The notes under the pieces are model-generated. The model was not told the origin of the DNA and did no database searches. It was given only the letters and a program-made list of their open reading frames with translations. A stretch of DNA of 64,000 nt from Oceanobacter antarcticus (lineage in GTDB: Bacteria; Pseudomonadota; Gammaproteobacteria; Pseudomonadales; Oceanobacteraceae), in NCBI RefSeq assembly GCF_044962685.1, contig NZ_JBBKTX010000001.1:186001-250000 (forward strand), read 5' to 3'. The translations under genes were made by a program, and so were the position numbers. Below, piece by piece: positions 16,937-25,008 of this stretch (positions are counted from its first letter, which is position 1; every line of letters begins with the position of its first letter).

Positions 16937-17437
16937 TCAGGCCTGAATGTAGCCCTGGCCTCGGCGTGCCGATTTGCCCTGGCCTGTTTCAGTGTAGAGC
17001 AATGGCGAGCGGTCGGGTTGGCCACGTAAAATATGGAGACGTTGCTGGATGCGGCGCCGGGCGGTAAGAACCAGTTCGTTCAGCTGGATGGAACGATCGC
17101 GGTTATGACGATATTGAGCGGCAAGCTGTTGCCACAAGCGGGCAATCTCTGGCTGCTGGCGAATTTGTGGATGCTGGAGAAAATCGGCCGCCAGCGGTAG
17201 TTGTTGCTGGCTCATCCAGTCCATGCGTTGTTTGGCCTGGTCATTCAGGCGCTGCAATATCGCCGACTTGGATTGTCCGGCACGTTGTAGTTGTTCAGGC
17301 TCCATGCGGGCCAGCAGCTGGCCTTCCTGCTCCAGTTGGTGTTGTAGCAGGCGTCCCAGGGCCAGTTCATCAAGCAACAGCTGGCGCAGCTGATGACATT
17401 CCGGCGTTGGCAGGTACACATTGGCAGTAGAATTCAT
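16937..17437 (-). CDS. flgN: Flagellar export chaperone FlgN
   Basis: A 166-residue, mostly helical protein with the Gln/Leu-rich coiled-coil character of FlgN (LLLDELALGRLLQHQLEQEGQ, then ARLWQQLAAQYRHNRDRSIQLNELV). FlgN binds the hook-associated proteins FlgK and FlgL before export. The position directly after flgM, 13 bp away, supports the call more than the sequence itself, which is poorly conserved in this family. Confidence 0.85.
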   Translation of the reverse strand: MNSTANVYLPTPECHQLRQLLLDELALGRLLQHQLEQEGQLLARMEPEQLQRAGQSKSAILQRLNDQAKQRMDWMSQQQLPLAADFLQHPQIRQQPEIARLWQQLAAQYRHNRDRSIQLNELVLTARRRIQQRLHILRGQPDRSPLLYTETGQGKSARRGQGYIQA

Positions 17438-17450
17438 GGCTGTTTAATGC

Positions 17451-17765
17451 TCAGTTCAGGCGTCCTTCAAAGTCCAGCATTTTTCCTGCCAGTTTTTCAT
17501 AATCGATTTTGTATTCACCGCTGTCGATGGCGGCTCTGATGCGGTCGACGGTGGCATCGTTCACCTCAGGCATGGCACTGATTTCAGCCTCAACCTGTTG
17601 GATGCTTTTGCTGCTGGCGCTCAGTTTGACCTGATCGCTGTAGCTGGCATTCTGGGTGCTGGAGGCTGGATCACCCTTGGCTGACATTGGGCTGGTGGCA
17701 TCGGCGGTTTTCGCTGAAGCGCGACTACCGGTGTCGATGGCACCTGTTAACTTGTTGATATTCAT
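17451..17765 (-). CDS. flgM: Anti-sigma-28 factor FlgM
   Basis: A 104-residue protein beginning MNINKLTGAIDTGS. The C-terminal half carries the FliA-binding helices: VKLSASSKSIQQVEAEI, then NDATVDRIRAAIDSGEYKIDYEKLAGKML. FlgM holds sigma-28 until the hook is complete and is then exported. The start at 17765 is chosen over a longer frame by family length. A sigma-28 promoter lies 47 bp upstream, giving the usual feedback of FlgM on its own expression. Confidence 0.93.
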   Translation of the reverse strand: MNINKLTGAIDTGSRASAKTADATSPMSAKGDPASSTQNASYSDQVKLSASSKSIQQVEAEISAMPEVNDATVDRIRAAIDSGEYKIDYEKLAGKMLDFEGRLN

Positions 17766-17811
17766 TGTGAAATCTCCGAACCATTGCATTGTATAAACCC
17801 CTGCCATGTCT

Positions 17812-17838
17812 GTATCGGCGGTTTGCCAAAAGACTTTA
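17812..17838 (-). promoter_or_regulatory. Sigma-28 (FliA) promoter of flgM
   Basis: On the minus strand TAAA, a 15-nt spacer, then GCCGATAC: near-exact to the enterobacterial FliA consensus TAAA-N15-GCCGATAA. It lies between flgA and flgM, so flgM-flgN-ycgR can be transcribed separately from flgA as a late flagellar unit. Confidence 0.85.
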
Positions 17839-17928
17839 GTATTGTTTGATTTTTTTTTGCAGTTTGTCGATTTGCTGCTATTCGTGCGTGTGCGCGCTGC
17901 CATAAAGGTCATCGGTTCATTTAAGCGA

Positions 17929-18627
17929 CTAACGGATAGTGACCTCTCCGGGGCCGATGACTTCGGCAGTGAGGCTCTTGCCGGAGCGGCGGTTACGTAC
18001 TCGAATGGTGTCGCCCTTGCGGCCTTGGCTCAGGGCGTCGCCTTCGGTTTGCAGCTGGATGGCACCCCGTTGCAGGTGAATACGCACCAGCGCACCGCGC
18101 TCTATCAGCAATTTTGAGATCAGCATGTCCGGGGTGATTACGGTGCCTGGACGCAGGTTCCGGCGAAATTCCATACCCTGCAGTTGTTCCGGGCTGCGGA
18201 TATAGCCTTGTTGCAGATTTCCCAGATCCTGTTCCGCAAACTGGATGCTGGCGCTGGCGGTGCTGTCACCGGAACGAGCGGCTTGCGTCAGAATGGCGAC
18301 GCTTTCCATCACGTGCAGTTCGACCGCGACAAATTGTTGCCACCAGGGCGAGGCACAGCGCAGCTCAACACCATTACGCCCCGGTTGCAGTGGCCGGGCC
18401 AGCTCGATATTCAGTGTCTGGTTGCAGGCGGGCAGTTGATAATCGGGGCTGAGGCCCACCAGCGAAACCCGGTTGCCATGGGCGTCGCCACTGATGTCCG
18501 TCCACTGCTGCAGTAACTGGTGTTGCAGTGTTGTCTGCCAGGATTCAGTCGTCCAAAGCGCCGCAGTCTGGAGTTTATCAGCCCAGAGAGGTTGGCATAT
18601 CAGGAGTAAAACAATTATCCGACGCAC
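17929..18627 (-). CDS. flgA: Flagellar P-ring assembly chaperone FlgA
   Basis: A 232-residue periplasmic protein with a signal peptide (MRRIIVLLLICQPLWA) and the C-terminal SAF/ChaA domain: GYIRSPEQLQGMEFRRNLRPGTVITPDML, VRIHLQRGAIQLQTEGDALSQG, GDTIRVRNRRSGKSLTAEVIG. It helps FlgI assemble into the P ring. It is the first gene of the minus-strand flagellar cluster and is divergent from cheV. Confidence 0.93.
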   Translation of the reverse strand: MRRIIVLLLICQPLWADKLQTAALWTTESWQTTLQHQLLQQWTDISGDAHGNRVSLVGLSPDYQLPACNQTLNIELARPLQPGRNGVELRCASPWWQQFVAVELHVMESVAILTQAARSGDSTASASIQFAEQDLGNLQQGYIRSPEQLQGMEFRRNLRPGTVITPDMLISKLLIERGALVRIHLQRGAIQLQTEGDALSQGRKGDTIRVRNRRSGKSLTAEVIGPGEVTIR

Positions 18628-18755
18628 TGTCTGGTTCTCTACTATGCTTTTAGGTGACTGATGTAAACGTCATGATTCTGGCGATTAAGCAGCGCTTGTT
18701 GAACCTGACAGAGGTTTTGCAAGGGCTGTGCCGGATAACTTTTCGGGAGCTTTTT

Positions 18756-19679
18756 ATGGCTGGTGTGTTAGATGCGGTTAACCAGCGAACCCAGTTGGTC
18801 GGTGCCAACCGGCTGGAGCTGTTGCTGTTCCGTGTAAACGGGCGACAGGTTTACGGCATTAACGTGTTCAAGGTGAAGGAGGTACTACAGTGCCCCAAGC
18901 TGACTGTTTTGCCGGGCAGTAATCCTGTCGTTCGCGGTGTGGCGCATATTCGATCGGGCACGATCCCGATCATGGATATGGGGCTGGCAACGGGGAATGC
19001 GGGGTTGAGCGATCTGAATAATGCATTTGTGATTATTACCGAGTACAACGGCAAGACTCAGGGGTTCCTGGTTGGTGGTGTTGAGCGCATCATCAATATG
19101 AACTGGGAAGAGATCCATCCACCACCACGGGGCACGGGTAAAGAACACTACCTGACGGCGGTGACGCAGGTGGACAAGCAGATGGTAGAGATTATTGATG
19201 TGGAGAAAATTCTGGCAGAAGTTTCTCCGATCAATGAAGAAATCAGCGCCGGTCTTATTTCAGAAGAAGTGCATCAGCGTGCGAAAGCACACCGGGTGCT
19301 GATCGTGGACGATTCCAAGATTGCCCGTAAACAGATTACCCGTTGTCTGGAAAATCTGGGTGTGGAAGTGGTATCGATGAACGATGGCCGTCAGGCCTGG
19401 GAGCATCTGTACGAGATCGCGGAGCGTGGCGAGCGCTTGCAAGACGTGTATATGATGATGGTGTCCGATATTGAAATGCCGGAAATGGATGGTTATACAC
19501 TGACGACTCGGATTCGTGCTGATTCACGGATGGCCGGTTTTCATGTGGTGCTGCATTCCTCGTTGAGTGGTGTATTCAACAAGGCGATGGTGGAAAAAGT
19601 GGGGGCCGATGATTTTATCGCCAAATTTGATCCTGACGTCTTGGCTGGACAGGTGGCTATGCGGGTTCAGTCTTGCTGA
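18756..19679 (+). CDS. cheV: Chemotaxis coupling protein CheV
   Basis: A 307-residue fusion of a CheW domain (about 15-160, LELLLFRVNGRQVYGINVFKVKEV, RGVAHIRSGTIPIMDMGLA) and a receiver domain (about 175-305, VLIVDDSKIARKQI, acceptor Asp in MVSDIEMPEMDGY). It couples receptors to CheA and adapts by phosphorylation. The start MAGVLDAVNQRTQLVG at 18756 has GGGAGC upstream and matches the family; longer in-frame starts are not needed. cheR follows 115 bp downstream, and flgA is divergent. Confidence 0.94.
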   Translation: MAGVLDAVNQRTQLVGANRLELLLFRVNGRQVYGINVFKVKEVLQCPKLTVLPGSNPVVRGVAHIRSGTIPIMDMGLATGNAGLSDLNNAFVIITEYNGKTQGFLVGGVERIINMNWEEIHPPPRGTGKEHYLTAVTQVDKQMVEIIDVEKILAEVSPINEEISAGLISEEVHQRAKAHRVLIVDDSKIARKQITRCLENLGVEVVSMNDGRQAWEHLYEIAERGERLQDVYMMMVSDIEMPEMDGYTLTTRIRADSRMAGFHVVLHSSLSGVFNKAMVEKVGADDFIAKFDPDVLAGQVAMRVQSC

Positions 19680-19794
19680 GCCGGTCTTGGCCAGGAGAAG
19701 ACGGTTGCAACATTGCAACAGCTTGGATCGCAATTGAATGACGGTTTCCCATCCGTTAAGTGGCGTGTGACGCCGAATTTTTTCAGGACTGAGT

Positions 19795-20616
19795 ATGACA
19801 CTCCAGATCACTGCAGATGAGTATCTCCGGTTTCGGGACATGCTGGAGCAATCCAGCGGCATCATGCTGGGCGATGGCAAGGAATATCTGGTCAGCAGTC
19901 GTCTGCGGCGATTGCTGGAGAAGCACAACCTGAGCTCGATTTCCGACTTGCTGAGCACGCTCAACGGCAATCGACGCTTGCAGGAGCTGGTGATTGACGC
20001 TATGACCACCAACGAGACGCTGTGGTTTCGCGATGAACATCCGTACCGGGTGTTTCGTGAGCGTTTATTGCCGGAATTGGCCGGGTTGCGCCGCCCGTTA
20101 AAAATCTGGTCTGCTGCTTGTTCAACGGGCCAGGAACCGTATTCGCTCAGTATCGAGATTGAAGAGTTTCGCAAACGTTCTCCTGGCAGCCTGGCAACCG
20201 GTGAGCGGATTCTGGCGACCGATATCTCTCCCAGTTCGCTGGCGCAGGCGAAAGACGGTATTTATCAGCAGCTGGCTATTCGTCGTGGCATGAACGAACA
20301 GCATCTGAAAAGTTATTTCCATCCGCTGGATGGTGATCGCTGGCAGATTGATCCGAAGATCAAGAGCCGGGTGGATTTTCGCCAGCAGAATTTGCAGCAG
20401 AGCTTTACCGGGCTGGGCAAGTTCGATGTGATTTATTGCCGTAATGTACTGATCTATTTTTCTGCCGATCTGAAGTACGACATTATCAAACGGATGCATG
20501 GCAGCCTGAACCCACAAGGCTATCTGGTGCTTGGGGCGTCGGAGAGTCTGCATAACCTGGGCGAGTATTTCGAGATGGTGCAGTGCCATCCCGGTATTAT
20601 TTATCGGGCGCGTTGA
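19795..20616 (+). CDS. cheR: Chemotaxis protein methyltransferase CheR
   Basis: A 273-residue SAM-dependent enzyme that methylates glutamates on chemoreceptors. It has the N-terminal helical domain (LRFRDMLEQSSGIMLGDGKEY, SRLRRLLEKHNLSS), the motif TTNETLWFRDEHPYRVF, the SAM-binding segment IWSAACSTGQEPYSLSIEI, and FDVIYCRNVLIYFSADLK. The position next to cheV and the flg genes matches the Pseudomonas-type cheV-cheR arrangement. Confidence 0.95.
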   Translation: MTLQITADEYLRFRDMLEQSSGIMLGDGKEYLVSSRLRRLLEKHNLSSISDLLSTLNGNRRLQELVIDAMTTNETLWFRDEHPYRVFRERLLPELAGLRRPLKIWSAACSTGQEPYSLSIEIEEFRKRSPGSLATGERILATDISPSSLAQAKDGIYQQLAIRRGMNEQHLKSYFHPLDGDRWQIDPKIKSRVDFRQQNLQQSFTGLGKFDVIYCRNVLIYFSADLKYDIIKRMHGSLNPQGYLVLGASESLHNLGEYFEMVQCHPGIIYRAR

Positions 20617-20668
20617 ACAATCGTCGTTGGGTGAACAATCGTCGTTGGGTGAACAAGAGTGGTTGGTT
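20614..20668. repeat. Three 18-bp tandem units after cheR
   Basis: TGAACAATCGTCGTTGGG occurs twice in succession and then a third, degenerate time. The first unit begins with the cheR stop codon, so the array sits at the 3' end of the gene. Confidence 0.8.
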
Positions 20669-20715
20669 AAACGCTAGTGGGGATTGAATCCTGATGCTGT
20701 CGGTCGGTCAGCTGC

Positions 20716-21219
20716 TCAGGCAAGCTCCAGCTTCATTTCATGCCATTGCAAGCCGCCGTGGCTGGAGGCAGATTCGGACTGGTATATAAAACCGGCACGC
20801 TGATAAAAACGGATGTGTTGGCTGCGACACATCAGATGAATACGTTGCTTGCCGAGACGGCGCATATGCTCAATGTAATTGAGCAACAGCGTACGACCCC
20901 AGCCATGACGCTGCCATACCGGGTGAATCACCACCGACATCACGACATTTTCCGGGCCTTGCGGATCGTGGCCTGCCAGTTGCTTGAACGCTTCGTTGTC
21001 CATCGCCACCTTGAAACAACAGCCGGAATTGACGAAACCGATGATGGCTCCGGCCAGTTCCAGTACCAGAAACCCTTGTGGATAATGATCGATACGCTGG
21101 CGAATTTTTTCCAGCGTCGCGGCTTCATCGCCTTGATAGGCACTGTTTTCAATAGCAAAACAGACGTCGGCGTCGGTGGCTTGCGCCAGCCGTATACGGT
21201 AGTCGGTGTGTGCGTACAT
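20716..21219 (-). CDS. GNAT-family N-acetyltransferase
   Basis: A 167-residue acetyltransferase of unknown substrate. The acetyl-CoA motif A is MSVVIHPVWQRHGWGRTLLLNYIEHM (Q/R-x-x-G-x-G/A form), preceded by strands FLVLELAGAIIGFVNSGCC and followed by IHLMCRSQHIRFYQRAGF. It has the length of typical soluble GNAT enzymes. It precedes yacL on the same strand by the direction of transcription reversed (yacL is upstream), with an 18-bp gap, so the two may be co-transcribed. Confidence 0.85.
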   Translation of the reverse strand: MYAHTDYRIRLAQATDADVCFAIENSAYQGDEAATLEKIRQRIDHYPQGFLVLELAGAIIGFVNSGCCFKVAMDNEAFKQLAGHDPQGPENVVMSVVIHPVWQRHGWGRTLLLNYIEHMRRLGKQRIHLMCRSQHIRFYQRAGFIYQSESASSHGGLQWHEMKLELA

Positions 21220-21237
21220 CGGGATTCCCGGAGTGGT

Positions 21238-21615
21238 TCAGCTAGCGATAAATTCTTTCCAGGCTTGCATCAGCTCGATAAAGTCTTCAAGCCCACAGCC
21301 TGCGGTCAGATCGTAATCGTGTAGTGTCAGGGATTCATCTTCCAGATCAAGGTCTTCATCGAACATCAAGGCGTTGGATGAGATATCGACCTCGTGTTGC
21401 GTCATTTGCAAAATTGTTTCTTTTCCCTGCCAGCGATAATCTCGCAAGCCACCGGATTGCAGCAACTCTGCGGTGGTGATCAGTGCCCGCAGGTGCTTCA
21501 GGTCGTCACCGATCTCATCGGTCAGCCAGTTGCCAATCAGGGAGTGCTCTTCATCAAGGCGGGCAGCAGGCTTATTGCCTTCAAACCAGAATTCGTAATC
21601 CAAGGGGAATCTCAC
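21238..21615 (-). CDS. yacL: YacL/UPF0231-family protein
   Basis: An acidic protein of about 125 residues matching E. coli YacL in order: LDYEFWFEGNKP, HSLIGNWLTDEIGDDLKHL, YRWQGKETILQMTQHEVDI, ending CGLEDFIELMQAWKEFI. The molecular role of this family is unknown to me. The start is uncertain. The GTG at 21615 (giving MRFPLDYEF) is used here; a TTG at 21603 would match E. coli's MDYEF start, and a longer frame to 21660 also exists. No strong ribosome-binding site distinguishes them. Confidence 0.75.
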   Translation of the reverse strand: MRFPLDYEFWFEGNKPAARLDEEHSLIGNWLTDEIGDDLKHLRALITTAELLQSGGLRDYRWQGKETILQMTQHEVDISSNALMFDEDLDLEDESLTLHDYDLTAGCGLEDFIELMQAWKEFIAS

Positions 21616-21704
21616 ATAACGGATAGAGCATGATCGTGGTGTCACGAAGGATGGTGTCAAACCGCTGTGCTGTTACGCTCAGCGGCGGCACGGTGCAGTA
21701 CCGT

Positions 21705-22382
21705 TCAGTCTAGCTGGACACCGGGTTCAATCGCCAGTGGCCAGCCACCCAGATCCTTGTAGCGGTTCACAATAAAGCAGAACAGCTCAGCGGTTTTCCA
21801 GGTGTCGTAGGCGGCGCTGTGGGCGGCGCTGTTGTCGAAATCGAGCCCGGCGGTAATGCAGCTTTTCGCCAACACGGTCTGGCCGAGGGCGATGGCGGCA
21901 ATCGAGGCGGTATCGAATGACGAAAACGGGTGGAACGGGTCGCGCTTGATGTCGTTACGCTCAATCGCAGCACGCAGAAAGGCGTGATCGAAATGCGCGT
22001 TGTGGCCGACCAGGACGGCCCGGTTACAGCCGTAGTGTTTAATCTCACGACGCACCACCTGAAACATATTGGTCAGCACGTCGATTTCAAATTCGGCATC
22101 CCGTTCCGGGTCGAACGGGTCGATGCCGGTGAAGTCGAGGGCTTCCTGTTCCAGGTTGGCACCGTCAAACGGGTGCACCTCGGCAGACAACGTCTGGTCT
22201 GGGTGGATATAGCCTTCGTCATCCATGCGCAGGGTGACCATGGCAATTTCGAGCAGGGCGTCGGTATCGGGATTAAACCCACCGGTTTCCACATCGACCA
22301 CCACGGGCAAAAAGCCGCGGAAGCGTTGGGCCATTGGGGTTTTTTCCTGCTTTTCGCCGTTTCCAGCGGGAGTTGTACTCAT
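21705..22382 (-). CDS. rnt: Ribonuclease T
   Basis: A 225-residue DEDDh 3'-5' exonuclease that trims tRNA and other stable RNA ends. Motifs: Exo I PVVVDVETGGFNPDTDALLEI, Exo II VGHNAHFDHAFL, and Exo III with the catalytic His in AHSAAYDTWKT. It follows pyrC with a 14-bp gap on the same strand, the same pairing seen in several gammaproteobacteria. Start at 22382 (MSTTPAGNG). Confidence 0.94.
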   Translation of the reverse strand: MSTTPAGNGEKQEKTPMAQRFRGFLPVVVDVETGGFNPDTDALLEIAMVTLRMDDEGYIHPDQTLSAEVHPFDGANLEQEALDFTGIDPFDPERDAEFEIDVLTNMFQVVRREIKHYGCNRAVLVGHNAHFDHAFLRAAIERNDIKRDPFHPFSSFDTASIAAIALGQTVLAKSCITAGLDFDNSAAHSAAYDTWKTAELFCFIVNRYKDLGGWPLAIEPGVQLD

Positions 22383-22396
22383 CCTAAGCCTTATCT

Positions 22397-23434
22397 TCAG
22401 GAGTTTTGCAGTTGCCAGCGCAGGGTTTCACCCGCACGCAATGGCACAATGATGTCGTTGCCAAAGGGCATTTCAGAGGGCACCTGCCACGCGGATTTCA
22501 CCAGGGTAATGGTGTCTTCGTTACGTGGCAGGTGGTAGAAATCGGGGCCGTAGTGACTGGCGAAGCCTTCCAGGTTGTTGAGGACACCGAGGTCTTCAAA
22601 AATTTCGGCATACAGCTCAATCGCGCCGTAAGCGGTATAGCAACCGGCACAACCACAGGCATTTTCCTTGGCACCCCTGGCATGAGGAGCACTGTCGGTA
22701 CCGAGGAAAAACTTGCGGCTACCAGAGACCACCGCGTCTTGCAGCGCTTGCTGGTGAATATTGCGCTTCAGAATCGGCAGACAATAAAAATGCGGTCGAA
22801 TACCGCCAACCAGCATGTGGTTACGGTTGTAGGCCAGATGCTGCACGGTAATGGTGGCGGCGACGTTGTCACCCTGACTCAATACAAACTCGGCGGCGTC
22901 TTTGGTGGTGATGTGTTCCACCACCAGGCTCAGTGCTTTGTGTTTGCTTGCCAGCGGTGCCAGTACGGTATCGAGAAATTCTTTTTCGCGGTCAAAAATA
23001 TCGATGTGCTGGTGGGTTACTTCACCGTGTACCAGCAGTTTCATATCGTTGTCAGCCAGTGCCGCGCAAACGTCATCAAGCTTGCCGAGGTCGGTAACGC
23101 CGGAGGCTGAGTTGGTTGTGGCACCCGCCGGATACAGCTTGGCTGCCACAACGCGGCCAGTAGCCTTGGCAGCGCTGATCATCTCGGGCGTGGTGTTGTC
23201 GGTCAGGTAAAGCACCATTAACGGGTCAAAACCGCTGTCGCCAGCCTGGGCCAGAATGCGCTCGCGGTAAGCCAATGCCTGTTCGGCATTCATCACCGGT
23301 GGTTGCAGGTTGGGCATGATGATCGCTCGTTTCATCACCCGAGCAGTGGCGGCGACTGTGTGTTGCAGTACCTGGCCATCGCGAACGTGTAAATGCCAGT
23401 CGTCCGGGCGGGTGATCGTCAAGCGGTCGGTCAT
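22397..23434 (-). CDS. pyrC: Dihydroorotase PyrC
   Basis: A 345-residue zinc enzyme of pyrimidine synthesis that closes carbamoyl-aspartate to dihydroorotate. Motifs: DDWHLHVRDG (first metal His pair), the carboxylated lysine in VVAAKLYPAGATT, and the metal Asp in LGTDSAPH. The start MTDRLTITRP at 23434 has AAGGAAACC upstream; the longer open frame is not used. It is upstream of rnt in an apparent two-gene operon. Confidence 0.95.
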   Translation of the reverse strand: MTDRLTITRPDDWHLHVRDGQVLQHTVAATARVMKRAIIMPNLQPPVMNAEQALAYRERILAQAGDSGFDPLMVLYLTDNTTPEMISAAKATGRVVAAKLYPAGATTNSASGVTDLGKLDDVCAALADNDMKLLVHGEVTHQHIDIFDREKEFLDTVLAPLASKHKALSLVVEHITTKDAAEFVLSQGDNVAATITVQHLAYNRNHMLVGGIRPHFYCLPILKRNIHQQALQDAVVSGSRKFFLGTDSAPHARGAKENACGCAGCYTAYGAIELYAEIFEDLGVLNNLEGFASHYGPDFYHLPRNEDTITLVKSAWQVPSEMPFGNDIIVPLRAGETLRWQLQNS

Positions 23435-23731
23435 GAGGTTTCCTTCTTTACGTTTTACTGTGCTGTTTGACGCTGTCTGCGTGCTGCGGCCATGACTCAT
23501 GGTTGCTACACGGTGGCTGGCAGTGATTCCGACAGGCAAAAATGTGACCCGGCATTGTAGCGCAACCGTTTTTTTACTGCTTGGCTTTGTGGTTCCTGAC
23601 GTTAGGGCCGCGAGCGCTTGGCGGGAGGGCTGTTCACGTTGAAGGTTCAAGATTTTCCGCGACTGGCCGATAGCCCCTCAGAGACATGCCTATTGCCAAC
23701 TTCACTACCACAGAGGCCAACGTAGAGACAC

Positions 23732-24733
23732 ATGATTCGTCTGGACAATCTCGCTGCTGGTCATTCACCCGGCGTGCCGGAATCTGGCTCACACTCTGGT
23801 TATAAGGCCAGCAGGGTGCTGGCTTGGCTGTTGTTCGGCTTATTATTCTCGCTGTGGTTGGCTCGGCCAGCGCTGGCCGGTCAAACCGCCATGCCGTTGG
23901 AATACGGGCTGGATATTTACAACACCCGCTGGGCCGTCTCCGGGTCGGTATTTGACTGCCAGTTTAGCCAGACCATTCCGGGCTACGGCAGCGCTGTTTT
24001 TTTGCAACGAGCTGGAGAACATGTCTCTTTTCGACTCGAAGCCACCCAAAACCGCATGGCATACAGTGATGCCAGAGTCTCATTATTGCCGCCTCCCTGG
24101 CGTCCGGCAGAACGTACCGAAAATCTGGGCACTGTTCGTATCCGCCAGGAAACACCGCTATTGGCACTCGATACACGCCGCAGCAACCAGTTTATTCATG
24201 GCTTGCTGGAAGGCAAACGCCCGACGATCAGCCACCAGACCTGGTATGACGCCAACCGCTTTGTGCGGGTGTACGTCTCCGGTGTCACCTTTCAGGATTA
24301 TTACCCGGAGTTTCTTGATTGCATCAGTCGGTTATTACCGATGAATTATGATCAGGTGGCTCGCAGCAAGGTGTTTTTCGCCAGCGGTGAAGACAAAATA
24401 GAAAAAAACGACATCAAGGTACTGGAGCGGGTTGCCTACTACATCAAACACGATCCCAGAGTCTTTGCGCTGTACCTGGATGGCCACTCGGACAGCGTTG
24501 GCCGTCGTTATGACAACCGGCAAGTGTCCAAACGCCGGGTGGAAGACGTCGAGCGTTATTTTGTCAAACAAGGCATCGACCCGACCATGATCACCACCCG
24601 TTTTCATGGTGACCGCTATCCGGTGGCCAGCAATAAAACCGTGAAAGGCCGCAACGAAAACCGCCGTGTAACCATTCGACTGGAAATGCGTGACGATATG
24701 CCGATACCGGATGCGCTGAAGTTTAAGCCTTAG
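23732..24733 (+). CDS. motY: Sodium-type flagellar motor protein MotY
   Basis: A 333-residue protein. It has an N-terminal hydrophobic export segment (about 27-48, VLAWLLFGLLFSLWLARPALA), a stator-binding region (about 55-195, with YNTRWAVSGSVFDCQFSQTIPGYG and SNQFIHGLLEGKR), and an OmpA-like peptidoglycan-binding domain (about 210-320, with LYLDGHSDSVGRRYDNRQVSKRRVEDV). MotY forms the periplasmic T ring that holds Na+-driven stators around the rotor, so it supports a polar sodium motor. It stands alone here, upstream of a structured repeat. Confidence 0.92.
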   Translation: MIRLDNLAAGHSPGVPESGSHSGYKASRVLAWLLFGLLFSLWLARPALAGQTAMPLEYGLDIYNTRWAVSGSVFDCQFSQTIPGYGSAVFLQRAGEHVSFRLEATQNRMAYSDARVSLLPPPWRPAERTENLGTVRIRQETPLLALDTRRSNQFIHGLLEGKRPTISHQTWYDANRFVRVYVSGVTFQDYYPEFLDCISRLLPMNYDQVARSKVFFASGEDKIEKNDIKVLERVAYYIKHDPRVFALYLDGHSDSVGRRYDNRQVSKRRVEDVERYFVKQGIDPTMITTRFHGDRYPVASNKTVKGRNENRRVTIRLEMRDDMPIPDALKFKP

Positions 24734-24756
24734 GGGCGTTCTCAATTATTTGCCAC

Positions 24757-24999
24757 GGCCTGTCAGGAGGAAGTATTCCGTCAGGCAAGGCGTTGGACGC
24801 CGAGAAATGACGCGTCCTTTTCACGTCGAATCACACCGCATGGCGGGATGTTGACCCTGACCCTTCGGGCTGAGGCCAGTAACTTCCAGTACGGCGTTAT
24901 TCGTCACTTATTGAGCTCGCTAAACCAGGTTCCTCATGTCTTGTTCTGAAACCAGCTGGCTCTTGGCAGGCTCGGTTTAATCATTGAGAACGCGGCCTC
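24757..24999. repeat. Structured repeat element, copy B
   Basis: Non-coding block with GGCAAGGCGTTGGACGCCG (near 24784), TTTTCACGTCG, ACACCGC...CGGGATG, GACCCTTCGGGCTGAGG and a 3' end GGTTTAATCATTGAGAACG. Blocks correspond in order to copy A at 3497-3720. It fills the space between motY and the convergent pbpC gene. Nothing coding is seen in it. Confidence 0.5.
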
Positions 25000-25008
25000 A
25001 AGTGCCAG

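Noticed and set aside
18700..18725. Sigma-54-like site TGACAGAGGTTTTGCA before cheV
   Set aside because: It lacks the conserved GG at the -24 element, so the match is too weak to call.
20614..20668. CRISPR or phase-variation array after cheR
   Set aside because: Only three 18-bp units, no spacers, at the end of the gene; a simple tandem duplication.
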